A DNA stretch of 26,509 bases from Thermoplasmatota archaeon (GCA_023489425.1 JAMDCG010000001.1:1-26509), one strand, 5' to 3'; shown: positions 1 through 8,561, counted from the first letter of the stretch. A program made the numbers and translations. The notes: a model not told the origin generated them from the letters alone.

Positions 1-110
1 CAATTGCAATTGCCGCAGTAGAATCTGCAGTTGGAATAAGTATACTGGTTTCGATATACAGGAAATTCGGCAAGATTGATATTTCGTTGCTGAAGGAGAT
101 AAGGTGGTAA
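1..110 (+). CDS. nuoK: NADH-quinone oxidoreductase (complex I-like) subunit K, C-terminal end only
   Basis: The window opens inside a reading frame (frame starting at base 3) that ends at TAA 108-110. The 35 visible residues form a small-residue-rich membrane helix (AIAAVESAVG, then ISILVSIY) followed by a short basic tail. NuoK subunits have a conserved Glu in an Ala/Glu-rich helix near the C-terminus, and the visible Glu fits that pattern. Only one base separates the stop from the nuoL start, so the gene belongs to the same operon. In complex I, NuoK is a small antiporter-like membrane subunit of the proton-translocating arm. The identification depends on a short fragment plus position directly before nuoL; the start lies outside the window. 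Confidence 0.8.
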   Translation, partial: IAIAAVESAVGISILVSIYRKFGKIDISLLKEIRW

Positions 111-111
111 A

Positions 112-2004
112 ATGTTAAACTATGCATGGTTCATATTCCTTACACCAATAATATTTGCACCCATAAGCGTCATTGCTGGAAAAAGAAGCAAAGTAACAGC
201 TGGTATTCTAGCGTCACTGTCAATATTTATATCGCTCATACTTTCAATAATTGTATGGCTAAATATAAGAGGAACATCCACACCAATTTACCAGAGTTAT
301 AACTGGTTTGATAACATAAACGCTGGAATATATGTAGATCACCTTGCAGTTGTAATGGTATTAATGGTATCATTTGTCTCCCTAATGATTCATCTTTTTG
401 CCATGTATTATATGAAGGATGACCCGAGGAAGAATACATACTTCGGGGAGACAGCCCTTTTCACAGGAGGAATGCTTGGTCTTATACTTGCATCCAATCT
501 TCTTGAATTCTTTCTGTTCTGGGAACTGGTGGGACTATGTTCATACCTCCTTGTAGGATTCTGGTTTTTCAAGCCAAATGCAGCTTCTGCAGCAAAGAAG
601 GCGTTTATAGTTACACGAGTAGGTGATCTGCTATTTATAATAGGGCTCGCTGTTCTGTATTCCCTCCTAACAGTAAGAGGAGTTTCATCACCACTTAGCA
701 TACCATATCTGATAAACAATGCCCACACAATAGCCACAGAAATAGGGGCACAAAACCTGACCATTATAGGATTACTCTTCCTGGGAGGAGCAGCCGGTAA
801 GTCAGCACAGTTTCCATTACATGTATGGATTCCAGATGCAATGGAAGGTCCTACCACAGTTTCAGCGCTGATTCATGCTGCGACAATGGTAACAGCCGGT
901 GTATATCTTATAGCCAGGGTACTTCCACTTTATGCCAATGCAACACCTCTGGCAGCAGAGTCAGTACTTTACATAGGTGCGTTTACCGCATTGTTTGCAG
1001 GAACAATAGGGATAGTAGTAAACGACCTGAAAAGGATTCTTGCATATTCTACAATCTCCCAGATAGGATATATGATGGCAGCGCTTGGAATGGTTTCCAC
1101 CTTTGGTGAGAGTGTGATAGGCTATTCTATCTATCATCTAGTTGTTCACGCTGTTTTCAAGGCATTACTATTCATGTCAGCCGGAGTCATTTTACTGACT
1201 CTCATGGAACTAAGAGATGTAAAGAAAATGGGTGGTCTCTGGAAGAGGATGCCGGTAACAATTTCCCTGATGTTCATTGGTTCCATAACACTGGCAGCCA
1301 TACCGCCCACTGCAGCATTCTTCTCAAAAGATACCATTATAGATGTTGCTTATAACTATTTCATAATGAATGGTAGCAACGTTTATTCTATACTACCTTG
1401 GATTTTCCTGGTTATAGGTGCCTTAATGACAGCTCTTTACACATTCAGAATGTTCTTCCTGGTGGCGCTTGGTAAACCAAGATCTAAGCTTGCAGAAGAG
1501 GCAAAAGATCCACCAAAGGTTGTATTGATACCACTTATGATACTTGCATTTCTATCTCTAACACTCGGGCTTATACAGTACCGTTTCTATGACTTTATAG
1601 TACCAGACACCACAAGGGTTGTTGTCCCATTGTTCATTGAATATACACCATTAACAATGGTTGTAATAGGTGTTCTCATAACCATAGGACTCTATGCAAC
1701 AACCAGATGGCAGAGAATGAACTATGACAGGAACCCTGTCTACAGGCTTCTAAAGGCAAAGTACTTTCTGGATGCCTTATTTACTAGAGTCATAGCAGAG
1801 AGGGTAATCCTTCCACTTTCTTCTGGTGTATCTAGGCTTGAGAAAGGATTCTCAATTTCCATCGAAGGAACTGGAAAGGTAGCCATGGGATTTGGAGGAG
1901 TACTTAGGAGAATAGAGAATGGTGTGGTGGAATACTATTTCGTATTTCTTATAGCAGGTGTGGCAATACTGATGCTTCTCCTTGAGCTACTTGGAGGGAT
2001 TTAG
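112..2004 (+). CDS. nuoL: NADH-quinone oxidoreductase subunit L (proton-pumping membrane subunit)
   Basis: A 630-residue, highly hydrophobic antiporter-like subunit of complex I, close to the usual NuoL/FpoL length. Residues of the half-channel proton path are visible: Glu138 in the FWEL helix, Lys230 in the GAAGKSAQFPLH motif, His237, and His255 in SALIHAATMV. The C-terminal 130 residues contain the extension typical of NuoL (long lateral helix and last membrane segment). The enzyme couples electron transfer to a quinone with proton export; in Thermoplasmata the complex usually lacks the NADH-oxidising NuoEFG module, so the electron donor may not be NADH, but the peripheral subunits are not visible here. 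A GGTGG ribosome-binding site precedes the ATG, and nuoM starts on the base after its stop. Confidence 0.96.
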   Translation: MLNYAWFIFLTPIIFAPISVIAGKRSKVTAGILASLSIFISLILSIIVWLNIRGTSTPIYQSYNWFDNINAGIYVDHLAVVMVLMVSFVSLMIHLFAMYYMKDDPRKNTYFGETALFTGGMLGLILASNLLEFFLFWELVGLCSYLLVGFWFFKPNAASAAKKAFIVTRVGDLLFIIGLAVLYSLLTVRGVSSPLSIPYLINNAHTIATEIGAQNLTIIGLLFLGGAAGKSAQFPLHVWIPDAMEGPTTVSALIHAATMVTAGVYLIARVLPLYANATPLAAESVLYIGAFTALFAGTIGIVVNDLKRILAYSTISQIGYMMAALGMVSTFGESVIGYSIYHLVVHAVFKALLFMSAGVILLTLMELRDVKKMGGLWKRMPVTISLMFIGSITLAAIPPTAAFFSKDTIIDVAYNYFIMNGSNVYSILPWIFLVIGALMTALYTFRMFFLVALGKPRSKLAEEAKDPPKVVLIPLMILAFLSLTLGLIQYRFYDFIVPDTTRVVVPLFIEYTPLTMVVIGVLITIGLYATTRWQRMNYDRNPVYRLLKAKYFLDALFTRVIAERVILPLSSGVSRLEKGFSISIEGTGKVAMGFGGVLRRIENGVVEYYFVFLIAGVAILMLLLELLGGI

Positions 2005-3492
2005 ATGTTTATTTTATATATATTTTTATTAACCATAATATTCGCAATCGTATCCATTCTCCTTAAAAAAAAGGTTTGGGAAGTTGCAGTAACAGAGAGT
2101 TTCGTAATTCTTGTATTAACTGTAATTTATGCTCTTGTAAGATTTCAATCATATACGGGAGGGCTAATTTCCATAAGTTCATACCCAATTGACAGATCAA
2201 TAGGAATTACGTTCAGCACTGGTGTGGATGGTCTTTCCATAGCACTTCTATTTCTGACAACTGTCATAATGTTTGCTGCTATATATACAGCGAAGAATGA
2301 AAAATTTGACAGAAGATTCTACGGCTTGATGATGTTCACTGAAGTTGGGCTTTATGGATTGCTTATTTCAAGAAATTTCCTGTTCTTCTATGTATTCTGG
2401 GAGGCAATCATCATTCCTGTATTCCTTTTAATCGCCATATACGGGGATTCAAGAAAGGAAAAGGCATCACTAAAATTCTTTGTATATACACAAATAGGAT
2501 CTGTTTTCCTTCTGCTTTCCATACTGACACTATTCTCTTACTATGGTTCTTCACATGGAAACGTTTTTACGTTAAACATGTCGACGCTGTTAAATCCATC
2601 ATTTATAATCAATGATATAACTAATAAGGTACCATTCTGGACATATTTTGCCCTATTTGGATTTTTCTTTGCCTTCCTGGTAAAAATGCCATCTTTCCCG
2701 CTTCACTCATGGTTACCGGATGCATATACATCTGCACCATACCCCGTAACCATTGTACTTGCTGGGGCCATTTCCCTTATGGGAGGTTATGGTTTCTTTG
2801 CTGTACTGATGCCAATAGCATCAGTCATTGGAGCAGGAATAGCATGGACAATAATCGGACTGGGCATTTTCAGTCTGATATATTTTGCTCTAACTGCTAT
2901 GTTTCAGACAAACACCAAGAAGATGATGGCGTATGCCAGTGCGGCTTCAATGGGTTTTATTAGCATATCCCTTGGAGATGGTATACTCACCAGTGGTCAG
3001 GTCTCATACACAGCATATGCAGGGGGCATTTATCAAATACTTGCACATGGCCTCATAATGGGTCTCGTCTTTTCATCACTGTATCTAATTAAACAGAGGG
3101 CTGGAACAGAATCCAATCTTTCAGTCAGCGGTTTGTGGAGGGACATGCCATATATTTCAGCATTTTTCCTTGCAGGAATAATGGCCTCACTGGGTCTTCC
3201 GGGACTTGCAGGGTTCATAGCCGAAGCATCTATCGTATTATCATCATATTATGTGATCGGTGCCATTATTTTCCTGATTATTTTTGGGATGATCATCACT
3301 GCATCCTATCACATCTGGGTAGTACAAAAGACTCTTAATGGCCCATTCAATGAAAACATGGGAAAACTTAAGGATGCAAAGGGAACAGAAATATTACTTC
3401 TTTCATTTCTCTTCATACTCATACTGCTCCTCGGGATATATCCAAATCTGTTCTTTGGTCCCATACTGAGCTTCGTAAAGGGGGTATTCTAA
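2005..3492 (+). CDS. nuoM: NADH-quinone oxidoreductase subunit M
   Basis: A 495-residue polytopic membrane protein of the antiporter-like family. Visible motifs are the FWEAIIIPVF helix with Glu133, LVKMPSFPLHSWLPDA with Lys227 and the H/W/D of the proton-channel loop, and a TNTKKMMAYASAASMG helix in the second half with the paired lysines. Length and motif order match NuoM. It forms the middle pump of the membrane arm between NuoL and NuoN. Its ATG directly abuts the nuoL stop, and a GGAGGG ribosome-binding site lies inside the last nuoL codons. One base separates its TAA from the nuoN ATG, so nuoL-M-N are one co-translated block. Confidence 0.96.
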   Translation: MFILYIFLLTIIFAIVSILLKKKVWEVAVTESFVILVLTVIYALVRFQSYTGGLISISSYPIDRSIGITFSTGVDGLSIALLFLTTVIMFAAIYTAKNEKFDRRFYGLMMFTEVGLYGLLISRNFLFFYVFWEAIIIPVFLLIAIYGDSRKEKASLKFFVYTQIGSVFLLLSILTLFSYYGSSHGNVFTLNMSTLLNPSFIINDITNKVPFWTYFALFGFFFAFLVKMPSFPLHSWLPDAYTSAPYPVTIVLAGAISLMGGYGFFAVLMPIASVIGAGIAWTIIGLGIFSLIYFALTAMFQTNTKKMMAYASAASMGFISISLGDGILTSGQVSYTAYAGGIYQILAHGLIMGLVFSSLYLIKQRAGTESNLSVSGLWRDMPYISAFFLAGIMASLGLPGLAGFIAEASIVLSSYYVIGAIIFLIIFGMIITASYHIWVVQKTLNGPFNENMGKLKDAKGTEILLLSFLFILILLLGIYPNLFFGPILSFVKGVF

Positions 3493-3493
3493 A

Positions 3494-4933
3494 ATGACGT
3501 TTATATTAGATTCTTCAATTCTAAAATCTCTGTACCCTGAGATATTCCTTGGCCTGGTGGCTTTTGGAATGTTGTTGATGGGAAGAAGGGTAAAAAACTG
3601 GATGGTCTACACCACAGTTTCAATTATAGCACTGCTCATATCAATGATTATGCTAATTCTGCTCGATTCAGGTAATTCTTCATTCTTTGGAGGAGCCTTT
3701 GTTATCAACAATTTCGGACTGTTCTTTGCACTTATCCTGATAACATCATCCCTTTATGTCTCATTTACAGCAGGTTCGGAACTGAAGCATGATCCTGAAA
3801 TTTTCTTTTCTGTCTTTCTTTTTGTAAACATAGCCATGATAATAGCAGCCTTTAGTCTGAACCTCATATTCATATTCATAGCATTTGAGGGAATCAGCAT
3901 TGGAACTTACATTCTGTCGGCTCATGGAAAATCAAAAAGAAACCTGGAAGCTTCTGCTAAATATTTCTTTACAGGAGTTATAGCAACAGGCTTTATAGTA
4001 CTCGGTTCATCATTCTATTTCCTATCAACAGGCACATTCAATCTTGTTTCTTCGTTTTCAATCTCTGATGTTACCAGACCTTCAATGCTTCTTGCCTTAA
4101 TACTCCTTTTTGTTGGATTTGGATTCAAACTTGCTCTAGTACCACTTCAGCAATGGGCAGTAGATGCGTACGATGGGACAAATAATCCTGTTTCAGCTTT
4201 CCTTTCATCAGGAACAAAAGTACTTGCCTTTCTTATTATACTGAGAGTATTTCTGGTTGGATTCTCCACATTAAGTACTGATGTTTTCTATCTATTTACC
4301 ATAGTTTCCATAATAACCATGACATATGGAAACTTCGCGGCACTCTCTGAAAATAATCTGAAAAGGATGCTTGCATATTCAAGCATAGCTCAGGCCGGAT
4401 ATCTGATCCTGGTACTTACGGTGGTTTCCAGTACTGCCTCTCAGTTTGCGATCACAGTGGCAATTTTTGCAGCAATGTACTATTCTCTTGTATATATTTT
4501 CATGAAGGGAGGAGCCTTTATTGCATCTGGTGCCGTGAAGAAGGAAAAAATCATGATAAATGATCTCTCAGGCATTGGTCTAAAGTCACCTCTATTCGCC
4601 ATTTCTCTAGGAATAATGATGCTTGCCCTTGCAGGAATACCACCAACTGCAGGATTCTTCGCTAAATACTATCTATTCCTTTCACTCATAAGCGGAAATC
4701 TGTGGTATCTTGCAGTAATAGGTATATTGAACAGTGCAATATCTGTATTCTATTACCTCAGAGTAATTGTGGTCATGTTCAGACCTGCAACAGAAGGCAG
4801 AGAATTTAATCTCTCAGGCTCCATACTTCTACCTGTTGTTATAGGAGCAGTAATGTCCATAGGGCTTTCATTCCTGATTTATGGATATCCATATTTGAGC
4901 AGTATAGTTTCAGGATTAGGAGTTGGTGTGTAA
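3494..4933 (+). CDS. nuoN: NADH-quinone oxidoreductase subunit N
   Basis: A 479-residue polytopic membrane protein, the third antiporter-like pump of complex I. Glu132 in FIAFEGISIGTYIL, Lys212 in FGFKLALVPLQQWAVDAYDG, and the NLKRMLAYSSIAQAGY helix with its conserved lysine are characteristic of NuoN. IPPTAGFFAKYYLF near residue 385 is the conserved loop shared by the antiporter-like subunits. The stop overlaps the next start codon by one base (TAATG), which points to translational coupling with the small unknown gene that follows. In the usual archaeal nuo order nuoN is the last complex I gene, so what follows is either accessory or merely co-transcribed. Confidence 0.96.
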   Translation: MTFILDSSILKSLYPEIFLGLVAFGMLLMGRRVKNWMVYTTVSIIALLISMIMLILLDSGNSSFFGGAFVINNFGLFFALILITSSLYVSFTAGSELKHDPEIFFSVFLFVNIAMIIAAFSLNLIFIFIAFEGISIGTYILSAHGKSKRNLEASAKYFFTGVIATGFIVLGSSFYFLSTGTFNLVSSFSISDVTRPSMLLALILLFVGFGFKLALVPLQQWAVDAYDGTNNPVSAFLSSGTKVLAFLIILRVFLVGFSTLSTDVFYLFTIVSIITMTYGNFAALSENNLKRMLAYSSIAQAGYLILVLTVVSSTASQFAITVAIFAAMYYSLVYIFMKGGAFIASGAVKKEKIMINDLSGIGLKSPLFAISLGIMMLALAGIPPTAGFFAKYYLFLSLISGNLWYLAVIGILNSAISVFYYLRVIVVMFRPATEGREFNLSGSILLPVVIGAVMSIGLSFLIYGYPYLSSIVSGLGVGV

Positions 4934-5283
4934 TGAATCCTTTGTATGATCTGGAAGTAATAGATTCTGCGGTCCTTTCGGGCGAGATAGATGATGCAAT
5001 GAAACTTATCCAAAAGAAAATTAAGAGTCTTCAAAACGCAGAAAATATATCAAAAAACGAAAGAATCAGGAGTCATTTAAGGGTAATGCAGTCGATTAGT
5101 GATTTCTTAACAGGGAAGATAGATATTGATACAGTGAAAAGCGTCATGAACTCAAACTTTGTCTATGATGTTGACGATAAGGAAGGCTTTCTAAAGAATT
5201 TCATATATCATCTGTATTATGCTGCTGATAGATATAATGTGAGGTTCCCGGAATTCAATGGCAAAAGATGTGGTGATCTATGA
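4933..5283 (+). CDS. Small unknown protein coupled to nuoN (116 aa)
   Basis: I do not recognise this protein. It is soluble, with no signal peptide or membrane segment. It has an acidic N-terminal stretch, a basic helix around residues 25-50 (KLIQKKIKSLQ ... NERIRSHLRV) and an aromatic-rich C-terminal third (FIYHLYYAADRYNVRF). The predicted character is mostly alpha-helical. There is one cysteine near the end and no metal-binding motif. The ATG shares a base with the nuoN stop (TAATG), and the stop overlaps the next ATG (ATGATGA), so it sits tightly inside the operon. That arrangement makes a complex I accessory or assembly role possible but does not prove it. The reading frame is convincing because both ends are fused to neighbours by overlap. 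Confidence 0.8.
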   Translation: MNPLYDLEVIDSAVLSGEIDDAMKLIQKKIKSLQNAENISKNERIRSHLRVMQSISDFLTGKIDIDTVKSVMNSNFVYDVDDKEGFLKNFIYHLYYAADRYNVRFPEFNGKRCGDL

Positions 5284-5552
5284 TGATAGGAGAACTTGAA
5301 CACGTGTTCAGTAATCTTGAAAAACCTGAAGAGGTTGCAGAGCGAATCCATGAGATGAAAAAGGAAGGTTATCAGTTTTTGTACAGTGATAAGGCCAAAA
5401 GACTGATCATAGGAGAAGAATGGCCATATATTGAAGGAAAGGAAGACTCACCATACGAAAGCATCATGAAAAAAGTTTCAGAAATCCTCGGCATCAGTGA
5501 CAGAAAGACATACGAGGAGGTTGATGAAAGATACAACCTGACAATGTACTGA
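5280..5552 (+). CDS. Small unknown acidic protein (90 aa) in the nuo operon
   Basis: Not recognised. It is a short soluble protein rich in Glu and Lys, with helix-like segments (residues 4-28 and 60-85) around a short hydrophobic strand (AKRLIIGEEWPYI). No cysteines, membrane segments or known motif are visible. The start overlaps the upstream stop by four bases (ATGA). Its own TGA at 5550-5552 overlaps a CTG codon at 5549-5551 that appears to initiate the following crotonase gene. Its place in an unbroken chain of overlapping genes behind nuoN supports it being real. Function could be regulatory or structural; nothing in the sequence decides. Confidence 0.75.
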   Translation: MMIGELEHVFSNLEKPEEVAERIHEMKKEGYQFLYSDKAKRLIIGEEWPYIEGKEDSPYESIMKKVSEILGISDRKTYEEVDERYNLTMY

Positions 5553-5623
5553 GCAATAAGGTAATTCATGAGGAAAATGATGTTCTTCATTCTCTAATTA
5601 TAAATAATATACCTGAGAATTCA

Positions 5624-6274
5624 ATGGATATAGAAGTTCTGCAGCAATTATTCATGAATTTATCAGCAATAACCTCGGATGGCAATCTTAAACCTGTGGT
5701 CATCAGATCTAAGGGAGATAACTTTTCAATGGGTTACGACTGTTCATGCCATCTTGTAAAAGACAATGATTTCCTGCTGTCAGTTGTATCACTGGGAACT
5801 GGCATAATGCAACTCATAAGAAACTATGAGGCACCTGTTGTTTCATACTGTAAGGGGTTCACCCTTGGGGCAGGACTTGAACTAACCCTGATAAGTGACT
5901 ATTCTGTTGGCGAAAAAAACAGTAAATATGGTTTACCGGATATTCTTTTTAACTTCCCATCAATCATAATACCTCCTGAAGGAATGAGGCATTTCATTCC
6001 AGGCAACACTGTGAAGGAACTTGCCACGGGGAGGATCTTAACATTTAATGAGTCACTGGAACATGGTATAATATTTCGCAATGGAAATCTTCAAGACGCC
6101 GAAAACATGGCCATTTCATTAAATAACACTTTCTTCAGGAGAATAAAGGGTTCAAGGTTTATGAAAAATGAGATCATAAAGGCTTATGCCCATCACATAG
6201 AAACAATTAACACAAAAACAATCAGATTAAAAGAACTTGAGTCTTTCCGGCAAAAATTAAGAGAGACCGCCTAG
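5624..6274 (+). CDS. Enoyl-CoA hydratase/isomerase (crotonase) family protein, start probably upstream at 5549
   Basis: The first conventional start gives 216 residues, short for a crotonase (about 250), and cuts off the first strand of the fold. The frame stays open upstream to 5528. It encodes a normal crotonase N-terminus (DVLHSLIINN, then PENSMD) if translation begins at CTG 5549, which overlaps the previous gene's TGA; that gives 241 residues. Visible elements: GDNFSMGYD (the A66-G-D oxyanion-loop region, weakly conserved), KGFTLGAGLEL with the glycine of the second oxyanion NH and a Glu (residue 86) matching Glu144 of rat hydratase, and YGLPDI, where the second catalytic Glu (164 in rat) is Asp106. 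The fold binds acyl-CoA thioesters; the E-to-D change makes plain hydratase activity uncertain and an isomerase or other reaction possible. It ends in an 18-bp convergent overlap with tatC. Confidence 0.82.
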   Translation: MDIEVLQQLFMNLSAITSDGNLKPVVIRSKGDNFSMGYDCSCHLVKDNDFLLSVVSLGTGIMQLIRNYEAPVVSYCKGFTLGAGLELTLISDYSVGEKNSKYGLPDILFNFPSIIIPPEGMRHFIPGNTVKELATGRILTFNESLEHGIIFRNGNLQDAENMAISLNNTFFRRIKGSRFMKNEIIKAYAHHIETINTKTIRLKELESFRQKLRETA

Positions 6275-7093
6275 ATCTTTCTGAATTTCATTATTTTTCC
6301 TTCTCTCCGTTCTCTGGGATGCATAAATTCCAACAAAATAAAGGGCGATTATGGGTATGGCGAGTAGAATCATGGTAAATCCTGTCACTCCTGGAGAAAA
6401 TATTACACCGAAGATAAGTGCCGCCACTATGGCATATCTCCAGTTCTTCCTCCAGTAGCTTGCTGGTACGATTGATAAATAGGTCAACCCAACCATTATC
6501 ACAGGTGTTTCAAAGGATAATCCAAAGGAAAGAACATAGATGAAGAAAAATGAGACAAAGGAAGTTATACTCATTGTAGGCTGGGCTCCAACGCCAAGAT
6601 CAAAGTCATACAGTATTCTAAACATAAGCGGGGCTACAAAATAGAATCCCACAAGTGCTCCAATCAGGAATAGTATAAGTGCTGGGTAAATTGTTGTCTT
6701 AATCAGATGCTTTTCTGAGGCTTTAAGCGCAGGTCCAATAAACTTCCCCGTCTGGTATGAAATATTTGGCGAAGTTACAATAATGGATAAGAACAGGCAG
6801 GAGTAAAAATCAGCCACAACACCATCTGTGGGCTTAATGGCAATCAGCTGGAAATGTTCTGTTATTACATGGTCAATTATGAGTTTAAGGAATTGTGCTC
6901 CCATGTTTTCATAGGGATCAGGATAAATGAAGGGAAAATGAAAGGAAATAGACCCAAGATCAATATAAAATGACCTTAGATCAAACAGCAAAAAAATGCT
7001 AAAAAAGACCAGAATCGGAACTACAATTCTTATAACCCTGAAACGCAGTTCATCAATATTATTTGTAATGACCTTCAGCGGGCCATTTTCCAT
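6257..7093 (-). CDS. tatC: Sec-independent (Tat) translocase subunit TatC
   Basis: A 278-residue membrane protein with about six hydrophobic segments and the family's N-terminal signature IDELRFRVIRIVVPI, matching the 'hLxELRxRl' motif of TatC that contacts twin-arginine signal peptides. The long first periplasmic loop, with the SFHFPFIYPDPYE stretch, and the glycine/phenylalanine-rich SFVSFFFIYVLSFGLSFETP segment, with the Glu of the conserved F-x-FE-x-P motif, are visible. It is the receptor of the pathway exporting folded proteins. The start overlaps the tatA stop by one base (TAATG), so the pair is one operon. The N-terminus is slightly longer than usual and the C-terminal tail is basic. 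Its 3' end overlaps the convergent crotonase gene by 18 bp. Confidence 0.95.
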   Translation of the reverse strand: MENGPLKVITNNIDELRFRVIRIVVPILVFFSIFLLFDLRSFYIDLGSISFHFPFIYPDPYENMGAQFLKLIIDHVITEHFQLIAIKPTDGVVADFYSCLFLSIIVTSPNISYQTGKFIGPALKASEKHLIKTTIYPALILFLIGALVGFYFVAPLMFRILYDFDLGVGAQPTMSITSFVSFFFIYVLSFGLSFETPVIMVGLTYLSIVPASYWRKNWRYAIVAALIFGVIFSPGVTGFTMILLAIPIIALYFVGIYASQRTERRKNNEIQKDLGGLS

Positions 7094-7392
7094 TAATTAT
7101 CACTTTTAAGCTTTTCTGAAAGCTCAACCTTTATCTGTTTCGGATCCTTTCCGCTTGTTTCAATTCCCATTGACTGTGCAAGTGCAATTAATTTCTCGTT
7201 TTCAGGGGTGTTAACTTTCTCAGGCTCCAGCAATGATTTCTTAATTTCCTGCTGTATCTCCGTCTGTCCTCTCTTGAATTCACCTGTTGCCCTTCCAAGG
7301 TTTCTGGCAAAATCTGGGATTTTCTTGGCGCTTCCAAACAAGGCTAGTATAACAACACCTACTATCAGCCATTCCCATAGTGAATCTATCAT
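7093..7392 (-). CDS. tatA: Twin-arginine translocase subunit TatA/TatE
   Basis: A 99-residue protein with the canonical TatA plan: one N-terminal membrane helix (residues about 5-21, WEWLIVGVVILALFG), the hinge SAKKIPDFARNLG, an amphipathic helix (GRATGEFKRGQTEIQQEIKKSL) and a hydrophilic tail. The F-G-S-A-K-K-I-P hinge is the family signature (FG-x-x-K-L-P). TatA oligomers form the export pore with TatC. It is the first gene of the tatAC pair. A TATA-like element at 7415-7422 ends 22 nt before the ATG, which predicts a leaderless transcript. Some hydrophobic Thermoplasmatales enzymes (for example Rieske and sulfocyanin-type proteins) would be expected clients, but none is in the window. Confidence 0.94.
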   Translation of the reverse strand: MIDSLWEWLIVGVVILALFGSAKKIPDFARNLGRATGEFKRGQTEIQQEIKKSLLEPEKVNTPENEKLIALAQSMGIETSGKDPKQIKVELSEKLKSDN

Positions 7393-7414
7393 AATAATAC
7401 TAAATGTAAATTGA

Positions 7415-7422
7415 TTATTTAA
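7415..7422 (-). promoter_or_regulatory. TATA box of tatAC
   Basis: On the minus strand the sequence reads TTAAATAA, and 22 nt separate it from the tatA ATG at 7392. That is the normal archaeal TATA-to-start-site distance, so transcription is expected to begin at or next to the ATG. The assignment rests on sequence and spacing only. Confidence 0.5.
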
Positions 7423-7466
7423 GTCTTTGATCTATTTGCAATTATATTCCGTTATTAACTGTAAAA

Positions 7467-7832
7467 TCAGGAAAGTGATACAAGATCTCCCTGCTTGCCA
7501 GTTTGTTCTACTATAACAGCAGTACCATAGGCCACTATTTCCGTCATCATCTGAGCAAAATCAGATGAATCAAATCTCACATCCAGTATGGCATTAGCTC
7601 CAAGTGACTTTGCTTCATCCTTAAGTCTCTGAAGTGCAATATTCCTTGCATCGTTTAGTAATGTTATGTATTCCTTTATCTCCCCTCCCTTCAGAGATCT
7701 CAGACCCGCCATAACATTCCCACCGATTCCTCTGCTTCTTACGGTCAATCCCCAAACCGTTCCAAAAACCTTTGTAACCCGATATCCAGTAATGTAGTTT
7801 GTCGATACTGCAATAATTTCGTTGCTCTCCAT
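7467..7832 (-). CDS. YbjQ / UPF0145 family protein
   Basis: A 121-residue protein of the YbjQ (UPF0145, DUF74) family, recognisable from the run of family hallmarks. These are an N-terminal strand pair (EIIAVSTNYITGYRVTKVFGTVWGLTVRSRG), the GGEIKEYITLLNDARNIAL helix, the LGANAILDVRFDSSDF turn, and the C-terminal EIVAYGTAVIVE strand. Bacterial homologues form ring-shaped pentamers and are sometimes called putative heavy-metal-binding proteins, but no biochemical role is firmly established. It follows the disulfide oxidoreductase gene by 45 nt in the same direction. It has its own TATA-like sequence (GATATATTA on the minus strand, near 7858-7866) about 26 nt before the ATG, so it may be transcribed independently. 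Confidence 0.9.
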   Translation of the reverse strand: MESNEIIAVSTNYITGYRVTKVFGTVWGLTVRSRGIGGNVMAGLRSLKGGEIKEYITLLNDARNIALQRLKDEAKSLGANAILDVRFDSSDFAQMMTEIVAYGTAVIVEQTGKQGDLVSLS

Positions 7833-7877
7833 AATTCAACAACTTTATTATACTAATATATCTTTCGCAAATCACAT

Positions 7878-8561
7878 TTATTGTTCTTTGGTAGCTCCCA
7901 TTACAAATTCTGCAAACTGTTCTTCAGTGTGCGTTCCTATTACTATAATTCTGTCATTTACCTTAATGTATGGAACCTTTTCTATATCTTTTATCTCATC
8001 TTCATCCCCAAATTCCAGGATTTCTGTAATTTCGGAACTTATGTTTTGATTCAGTATGGCAAATTTGTTTGCTATGGTACTTGCCCTGGGACAATACTGG
8101 CACGTAGGTGTGATATAAACAGTTATTTTAACAGGCATATTGATCCCTGAAATTATTTCTTTAGCCTTATCTGCAATCTCAGGTTCATCCATGGAAGCAC
8201 TCTCTATGCTCTCCACGAGGGAACCGAATTCATACCCGGATGGCAGGCCATAGAAAACAACCCTACTATCCCTAATTCTTTCTGATGTTACAATAATGGC
8301 AGGGTACTTTTTTACATTATACTTTTCAACCATTTCCCTATCATTTTCAAAGGAGTATTTCACTGTCTTGATCTTATCGCTCAGGCTGGAAACCTCTTCA
8401 ATAATTTCAACTGCTTTATCACAGTACATACATTTCTTGTCACTTGATGTGAATACTATCAGAGTTACAGTTTTGCTCAGCTTCTTCCTGAACTGGTTTG
8501 CCAAAAATCTTTTATCTTCTTCCCTTATGAGTGCTGAGTGTTCAGTATTCTCGTTTATCAT
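7878..8561 (-). CDS. Protein disulfide oxidoreductase (two-domain glutaredoxin-like, PDO)
   Basis: From the chosen ATG the protein has 227 residues with two tandem thioredoxin folds, each carrying a redox CxxC: CMYC (residues 44-47) and CQYC (154-157, in TPTCQYCPRA). The cis-Pro loops (KKYPAIIV and EKVPYIKV) and the linker FYGLPSGYEFGSLVE match archaeal PDO (Pyrococcus/Sulfolobus type), which makes and shuffles cytoplasmic disulfides and can reduce peroxiredoxins. The frame is open 24 codons further upstream (to 8633), but TTTATATA on the minus strand at 8584-8591 lies exactly 22 nt before ATG 8561, so I take that as the leaderless start. An ATG at 8576 is the alternative. The peroxiredoxin 1.1 kb away is a plausible partner. 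Confidence 0.92.
   Translation of the reverse strand: MINENTEHSALIREEDKRFLANQFRKKLSKTVTLIVFTSSDKKCMYCDKAVEIIEEVSSLSDKIKTVKYSFENDREMVEKYNVKKYPAIIVTSERIRDSRVVFYGLPSGYEFGSLVESIESASMDEPEIADKAKEIISGINMPVKITVYITPTCQYCPRASTIANKFAILNQNISSEITEILEFGDEDEIKDIEKVPYIKVNDRIIVIGTHTEEQFAEFVMGATKEQ

Noticed and set aside
408..857. A 149-codon minus-strand open frame within nuoL
   Set aside because: The nuoL frame carries the conserved residues over this span; the antisense frame is rich in Arg/Pro/Ser and has no promoter or ribosome-binding site.
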